Below the pieces are notes generated by a model, which saw only the letters and a list, made by a program, of their open reading frames with translations, was not told where the DNA came from and did not search any database. Position numbers and translations under genes: made by a program. Source: Stenotrophomonas maltophilia (GTDB lineage Bacteria > Pseudomonadota > Gammaproteobacteria > Xanthomonadales > Xanthomonadaceae). From it: a stretch of DNA of 42,041 nucleotides. Shown here in pieces: positions 37,915 to 42,041 of this stretch (position 1 is the stretch's first letter; each line of letters starts with the position of its first letter). The stretch is taken from positions 1 to 42,041 of the forward strand of contig NZ_CP090425.1 in the NCBI RefSeq assembly GCF_023518235.1, in the 5' to 3' direction.

Positions 37915-38448
37915 TTAAACGGTTTCGCTGCCCTGGTCGCCCAGCGCCGCAGCAATGGCATCCAGCACGCCCTTGCGCGGCTTCTCGCGGGCGTTCTCGA
38001 TCGCCGCCAGCTCGTGCAGGTCCTCGTCGGTCAGGTTGTCCAGCGCCGCCTCGATCTCGGCGACGGTCTTTCCGGCGATGGCTTCCAGCTCGGTCGGCTG
38101 GCCGTCGTCTTCCTCGTCGTCCTGGTCAACCTGCTCGGCTTCGTCCTTGGCCGAGTCGATGCTGGCCTGCACGGCCTTGGCGAACTCGCGCTCGTTGCGG
38201 TACGCGTTCTTCAGCGCCTCAGCGCCTTCTGCGGTGCGGCCGTACTTGTTCTGCAAGCCGGCGAAGACTTCCGAGACGTCGAAGTCCTTGACCTCGATGG
38301 CCTCGCGCTTCGACTCGCTGATGGATTCGGGCGGATACAGCTCTTCCACGATCGGCAGCTCGTAGTCGAAGATCTGCACCGGCAGCTTGGTGGTCGCGTC
38401 GCGGTCGATGACCAACGTCAGCAACAGCAGGGATACGGTCTTGGCCAT
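37915..38448 (-). CDS. Acidic head-region protein, 177 aa
   Basis: N-terminal LLLLTLVIDRDATTKLPVQIFDYELPIVEELY, a central helix, an extremely acidic stretch DQDDEEDDGQPTELEA (about residue 108), and a final helix. Not recognised as a family; position after capsid suggests head completion or decoration. TAATG with the preceding gene. Confidence 0.68.
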   Translation of the reverse strand: MAKTVSLLLLTLVIDRDATTKLPVQIFDYELPIVEELYPPESISESKREAIEVKDFDVSEVFAGLQNKYGRTAEGAEALKNAYRNEREFAKAVQASIDSAKDEAEQVDQDDEEDDGQPTELEAIAGKTVAEIEAALDNLTDEDLHELAAIENAREKPRKGVLDAIAAALGDQGSETV

Positions 38449-38759
38449 TACTGCACGCCCTCCAGGGTGATCGGCGCCGTTGCGGCGGTGCCGGTGCGGA
38501 TGAAGTCCGGCAGGTCGGCGATCTCGACCACCGGCGCCAGGTTGGCGGCTGCGCTCAGCAGGGTGAACCAGCCCGAACTGCCAGCGGCCGGGGTGCTGCC
38601 GTCGGCCGGCGCTTCATGGCCCTGCAGCAGAACGCCGGTGGTCACGGTGGTGTTGTCACCCAGGTTGGCCAGGCCTTCGCGGCCCCAGCCGCCCAGCAGC
38701 GGGGTCTTGTTGAGCTTGACGATGGTGCCCCCGGTCGGGAGCGTCTTCACGTTCGGCAT
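38448..38759 (-). CDS. Small head protein, possible capsid decoration, 103 aa
   Basis: Beta-rich, few charges: LPTGGTIVKLNKTPLLGGWG, TTVTTGVLLQGHEAPADG, ITLEGVQ. Size and place immediately after the major capsid protein resemble capsid-stabilising decoration proteins. AGGAGA lies before the ATG. Confidence 0.62.
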   Translation of the reverse strand: MPNVKTLPTGGTIVKLNKTPLLGGWGREGLANLGDNTTVTTGVLLQGHEAPADGSTPAAGSSGWFTLLSAAANLAPVVEIADLPDFIRTGTAATAPITLEGVQ

Positions 38760-38805
38760 TTCGTTCTCCTGCCGGCGAGGAATGCCCCGCCGGCGTTGCG
38801 TGGGG

Positions 38806-39867
38806 TCAGGCGATCGAGAAGACCGCGTTGCTGTTGCCCTTCTTCAGCGTCAGGCCGTAGTGCGCCGTCATGCCGAAGTAGTGGGTGTGGCGGTCGTACA
38901 CGCGCGGCGGCGTGCGGCGGACCATCCAGCGGCCCTTCACCGGGCGCAGCTTCAGCGACTTGCTGTTGAGGAAGTAGCCGCGCTTCTTCCACGGCACCGC
39001 GATGGCGCCCAGCAGATCGTCCAGGGCGTCGAAGGTCGGATCCCACACCACCGGCACGCCCTTGAAGGCGAGCGCCTTGGTGGACGGGTCCAGGGTGACG
39101 CCGCCGGTGGCCGAAGTGCCCATGGTGATCTGGCGGCTCATGACCTTCAGCGCGTCCGCCTGGATGGCGTCGTACATGTCCGAGCCGACCACGATGAAGT
39201 CGGGTGCACCCAACTTTCCGTAGGCGATGGACTTGCGCCACAGAGTTTCCAGGTGCGAGATCAGGTTGCCGGCGGTGGCGGTGCTGATGCCGATGTCGGC
39301 CCAATTGCGCCAGTACGGGGTGGCCGCGCGATCGATGCCGCCGACGGTACCCACGGTCGGGGTAGTGCTGACCAGCGCGTCCAGACCCGGAACAGCCTTC
39401 GGGTTGGTGGCGCCGTCCAGGTGCACTTCGATGTCCCAGTTCTCCTGGAAACCATCCTTCAGGGTGGTCCAGTTCTCCTGGAGGATGTTGACGATCTGGA
39501 TCTTCTCGGCCTCGGTCATGACCGCATTGCGGTCATCGGTGAGGATGATGCCGTTGTTGGCCAGCTCGGTTTCGTTGAGGGTGAAGCCGTCGAAGGCCTC
39601 GTATGCCTGGAACGGCGCCAGACGCACGGTCTTCTTGCGGTTGTAGGTGACCTGGTCGTCACCGGTGTAGTTCTGGTAGTTCGAGTCGTTCGTGTAGCGG
39701 ATCTTCTCGTTGAAGACGCCGTTGCCGAAGATCGAATCCTGGCGGTTCTGGATCAGCCAGTTGGCCAGCGGTCGCTGGGTGGTGAACTGGTCGATGGGGT
39801 CGTTGTTGGCGTAGGACTGCATCTGGGTATTGGCACCAGACAGCAGCTGTGCGGCGGTAAGCGGCAT
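38806..39867 (-). CDS. Major capsid protein
   Basis: 353 residues. N-arm and E-loop-like region (RPLANWLIQNRQDSIFGNG, KIRYTNDSNYQNYTGDDQ), a long spine helix (MTEAEKIQIVNILQENW), then P and A domains with TPYWRNWADIG, FIVVGSDMYDAIQ and a C-terminal HYFGMTAHYGLTLKKGN. This is the pattern of HK97-fold capsid proteins of short-tailed phages. It follows scaffold (with a moron between). GAGG lies eight bases before the ATG. Confidence 0.88.
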   Translation of the reverse strand: MPLTAAQLLSGANTQMQSYANNDPIDQFTTQRPLANWLIQNRQDSIFGNGVFNEKIRYTNDSNYQNYTGDDQVTYNRKKTVRLAPFQAYEAFDGFTLNETELANNGIILTDDRNAVMTEAEKIQIVNILQENWTTLKDGFQENWDIEVHLDGATNPKAVPGLDALVSTTPTVGTVGGIDRAATPYWRNWADIGISTATAGNLISHLETLWRKSIAYGKLGAPDFIVVGSDMYDAIQADALKVMSRQITMGTSATGGVTLDPSTKALAFKGVPVVWDPTFDALDDLLGAIAVPWKKRGYFLNSKSLKLRPVKGRWMVRRTPPRVYDRHTHYFGMTAHYGLTLKKGNSNAVFSIA

Positions 39868-39894
39868 AGGAGTGGCCTCGGAAGGAAAGATGGC

Positions 39895-39910
39895 CAGCCC
39901 GCGAGGGCTG
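39895..39910. other. Stem-loop upstream of capsid gene
   Basis: CAGCCC GCGA GGGCTG, a perfect 6-bp stem with a 4-base loop, 28 bp upstream of the capsid ATG on the minus strand. No T run follows. It might stabilise capsid mRNA or attenuate. The rest of 39911-40103 holds no gene; it must contain the start signals of the plus-strand moron (a TACACT -10-like element near 40055) but no clear -35. Confidence 0.4.
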
Positions 39911-40103
39911 AGGGTCTTTCCGCGTTCCGAGGGCGCGAGGCTCGTTACAGCGCTACCGGCGGCGAACCCGGCTTACGTCACACGCGGGGCGGCTGGTGTG
40001 CCGCTCGGTGGTCAAGATGCCAGCGCTGGTGGGCGCGTCAATGGGCGCTGGCGGTACACTCGCCGAGCCGGGGCAAGCCGGCTACACCAAAAGGGGCAAT
40101 GGA

Positions 40104-40592
40104 ATGAGCTTTCCCGTAACCGCGTTCTTCGTGGCTGAAGCATCGGAAGTGCCAGCAGGACGCTTCTACCGCAACAACGGCCAGTGGTTCATGTCCGTCG
40201 ACGCCAACCAAGGCCAAGGCGGAGGCCTTTCGGCTATCTGCCTGACAGGCGATCAAACCGGCGTGTTCTCCCCCCGAGAGAACGGAACCGTCACCTACGT
40301 GGGGGGCGAGTTTCAGGTGGAGATCCGGGTGGCCGGAATCGATGCGACCGTGGACCGGCAAGAGGGGTACTGGAACGCTTCGATCATCATCGGCGAAGAG
40401 TTCGCCATCTACGCCCAGCGCGGCAACGGCGACGCAGTTATCTCGCTCGACGGGAAAATGAGTAGGGGCAACGGGCTGTCTGGATGCCGCCGGCGATTCA
40501 CTGCGTGGTCGGCATGGCTGATCCGGCCGGACGGTCGACAGATCGGGGAAGAGCCACTTTTCAGTGTGGTTTCGATTCCGAAGGTCGATTAA
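40104..40592 (+). CDS. Moron protein between scaffold and capsid, 162 aa
   Basis: Opposite to the head genes. Beta-rich and glycine/asparagine-rich: FPVTAFFVAEASEVPAGRFYR, WFMSVDANQGQGGGLSAICL, GYWNASIIIGEEFAIYAQRG, basic C-terminal third. Not recognised. AAGGGG lies seven bases before the ATG. It is bounded by its own terminator and an upstream non-coding region, so it can be expressed independently, probably in the lysogen. Confidence 0.7.
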   Translation: MSFPVTAFFVAEASEVPAGRFYRNNGQWFMSVDANQGQGGGLSAICLTGDQTGVFSPRENGTVTYVGGEFQVEIRVAGIDATVDRQEGYWNASIIIGEEFAIYAQRGNGDAVISLDGKMSRGNGLSGCRRRFTAWSAWLIRPDGRQIGEEPLFSVVSIPKVD

Positions 40593-40593
40593 A

Positions 40594-40620
40594 GAGAAAG
40601 GGGCCGGAAGGCCCCTTCTC
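40594..40620. terminator. Bidirectional terminator between moron and scaffold
   Basis: GAGAAAGGGGCC, loop GGAA, GGCCCCTTCTC with one bulged A; the minus strand continues as TTTAAT. It fits exactly in the 30-bp gap between the convergent stops at 40592 and 40623. Confidence 0.8.
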
Positions 40621-40622
40621 TG

Positions 40623-41708
40623 TTACAGCCCGCGTGCCCTGGCCGCCTGGACGCCGATGTCGAACGCGTTCTCGGGCGTGATCTGCGGCGCCACCGGCGC
40701 GGCGGAGTTCGCCCGGATCGGGTTCGGTGCGCTGCGGGCGACAGGTGCCGCTGCAGCTGGCGCGGCAACCGCGGTGGCCGGCAGGGCCAGGTAAGCGCGA
40801 TGGATCTCGGTCTGCCACTGCGCCGGCGGCAGCGTGCGCTGGATGATGTCGATCGTCGGCGCCAGCAGCGCCAGCTTCTGATCGAACAGGGCATCACCAG
40901 CGCGCAGATGCGTCCCCAGCGCCTGCACCGATGCGATCCCCTGCTGGTACTGCAGATCCTGCTGCTGGCGATCCTGCTGCGCCTGGGTGTGGTTCTGCTG
41001 CAGCTGGCCCGTCTGCCGGTGCTGGGCCAGTTCCAACGCCACGTCGCGGGTGATGTCACCAGAGGTGACGCGGCCGGCCAGGTCCGGGTGGGCGCTCAGC
41101 GGATCGAAGCCAGGCGCCTCGCGGCCCAGCTGTTGGCCCAGCCACTGCAGCTCGCCCTGCATGCGCTCGTAGGCGTCTGCCATGCGCTTTGGGTCGCCCG
41201 AGTTGATGTCGGACAGGTAACGCAGTGCGCCCCCGAACTGCTCCGGCGTGGCCCCGGTGCTCTGGACCGTTTCCTCCCACTGGCTGACCCGCTCGCGGGC
41301 GTCGCGGGCCTGAGTGTGCAGCTCCTGGAAGCGCTCGGCCGCGCGTTCCTTCAGGCCCAGCTGCTTTACCTCGTCCTCCACGGTCGGCTGCTGCGGATGT
41401 GCGGGCTGTGCCGGCGGCTGCTCATTGGCTGGCGGTGCGTTCGGCTCGGCGGCGGCCGGCGTGGCCGGTGTGCCGTCCTGTGGCTGCTGGCCATCCGCTG
41501 CCGCTGGGGCATCACCGGGCAGTAGGTCCTCGCGGGCCTCCTGCTCGCGTGCGGCTTCAACGCCAGCCGAGAATGCATCCAGCTCAGCAGCAGCGGGCTG
41601 CGGCGTATCGCCGCCGTCGGCAACCGGCGGTGCGCCAGTGTCGGCCGGCTGGACGTCGGTCGGGGTGGTGTCCGGCGTGGCCGGGGTGTTCGGATCTTCG
41701 ATGTGCAT
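40623..41708 (-). CDS. Scaffold protein
   Basis: 361 residues. Pro/Ala/Asp-rich disordered N-terminus (residues 1-110), a helical middle (EVKQLGLKERAAERFQEL, DARERVSQWEETVQS), and a Gln-rich coiled coil (QLQQNHTQAQQDRQQQDL). It lies between portal/Tad2 and capsid, with the low-complexity helical composition of capsid assembly scaffolds. GAGG lies seven bases before the ATG. Confidence 0.82.
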   Translation of the reverse strand: MHIEDPNTPATPDTTPTDVQPADTGAPPVADGGDTPQPAAAELDAFSAGVEAAREQEAREDLLPGDAPAAADGQQPQDGTPATPAAAEPNAPPANEQPPAQPAHPQQPTVEDEVKQLGLKERAAERFQELHTQARDARERVSQWEETVQSTGATPEQFGGALRYLSDINSGDPKRMADAYERMQGELQWLGQQLGREAPGFDPLSAHPDLAGRVTSGDITRDVALELAQHRQTGQLQQNHTQAQQDRQQQDLQYQQGIASVQALGTHLRAGDALFDQKLALLAPTIDIIQRTLPPAQWQTEIHRAYLALPATAVAAPAAAAPVARSAPNPIRANSAAPVAPQITPENAFDIGVQAARARGL

Positions 41709-41749
41709 GGTGGAACCTCAGTTGGCGGCGGGTGGCGTGGCTCGGGCGA

Positions 41750-42041
41750 TCAGCCCAGGCCAGGGTGATCGGGGAGCTGGACGTCTTCATCGCGCAGCAC
41801 ATACCAGTCATCGGCCAAGCAGTCGTTGACGCTGGGCACCCACGTGCTGACCGTGTCGTTGACGTTCTTGATGGCGAAGTAGGCGTTGTACGGGACCATC
41901 GAGCCTTCGCCGAAGTGCGCCTTTGCCGCGCCCGTCTGCACGGCATAGCTTGCCGGCGGGACCAGGTAGACGAACATGCCTTTGCCGTTCCAGCCATCAC
42001 GCGCCAGGCGGCGGCCCTTCTTCAGGTGGTCCAGTGCACCG
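41750..42041 (-). CDS. Tad2-like (DUF2829) protein, C-terminal part
   Basis: Continues the gene begun at 1-59; together 116 residues. The family pattern is clear: GGALDHLKKGRRLARDGWN, GKGMFVYLVPPASY, an insertion with GEGSMVPYNAYFAIKNVNDT (family: a catalytic-free ligand pocket around the conserved P-Y/F-I segment), and VNDCLADDWYVL (family: S-x-x-D-x-L-A-x-DW). Tad2 proteins bind and sequester the cyclic ADP-ribose isomer made by Thoeris defence. The C-terminal EDVQLPDHPGLG is longer than the minimal domain. It lies in the head cluster, 41 bp before scaffold, so it should be made late. Confidence 0.87.
   Translation of the reverse strand, partial: GALDHLKKGRRLARDGWNGKGMFVYLVPPASYAVQTGAAKAHFGEGSMVPYNAYFAIKNVNDTVSTWVPSVNDCLADDWYVLRDEDVQLPDHPGLG

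Noticed and set aside
36520..40107. Very long plus-strand open frame (about 1195 codons) through the head and tail genes
   Set aside because: It is antisense to five well-supported minus-strand genes; the length comes from high GC and biased codons on the real strand. The protein is His/Val/Gln/Arg-rich without domains.
1..42041. CRISPR array, insertion sequence or transposase
   Set aside because: No regularly spaced repeats with unique spacers, no transposase-like protein and no terminal inverted repeats with target duplication were seen.

Overview
The window reads as one complete temperate phage genome in circular (or circularly permuted) form. The two ends join inside a single reading frame: 59 bases at the left edge and 292 bases at the right edge form one 116-residue minus-strand gene of the DUF2829/Tad2 family, with no base missing. 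An intact attP lies in the middle of the window, so this is not an integrated prophage with host flanks. GC content and GC3 are high. The attP core is the 3' end of a tRNA-Pro(GGG) gene, which fits a high-GC proteobacterium. Stenotrophomonas or another Xanthomonadaceae host is my best guess; the host is inferred, not proven. The virion genes (681-aa portal, scaffold, capsid, stacked adaptor/nozzle and ejection proteins, no tape measure or sheath) indicate a short-tailed podovirus-like particle of about 42 kb.

Layout. Minus strand, 10015 leftwards: Cro-like repressor, small membrane protein, HTH regulator, DnaD-like replication protein, DnaB helicase, NinB, Ref-like nuclease, RuvC-like resolvase, terminase small and large subunits, portal. 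Across the window ends the same strand continues with Tad2-like protein, scaffold, major capsid protein, head/adaptor/tail proteins, internal ejection proteins, lysis genes (lambda R-like endolysin, holin, Rz/Rz1) and tail fibres/spike, ending near attP. Plus strand, 10088-11367: a lysogeny operon of CI-like repressor, an unknown protein and a secreted protein, closed by a strong terminator. Plus strand, 11419-19451: a second operon of about 18 tightly overlapping early genes, including a recombination trio (annealing-associated protein, Sak4-like ATPase, PD-(D/E)XK exonuclease), then xis and int, ending at attP.

Control. Three 16-bp operators, exactly 24 bp apart, fill the gap between the divergent cro-like and repressor genes. 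A fourth copy of the same operator, 1.4 kb away, overlaps the -10 of the promoter of the plus-strand xis-int operon. One repressor can therefore silence both lytic transcription and recombination/excision. The cro-like gene, and probably the repressor, look leaderless.

Three groups of genes sit in the late region on the opposite strand and look like independently expressed cargo (morons): 27278-27757 with a Shine-Dalgarno sequence buried in an inverted repeat, 27996-28590 (lipoprotein plus membrane protein), and 40104-40592 between scaffold and capsid. With the Tad2-like gene and the secreted protein of the repressor operon, these are the best candidates for host-manipulation or anti-defence functions.
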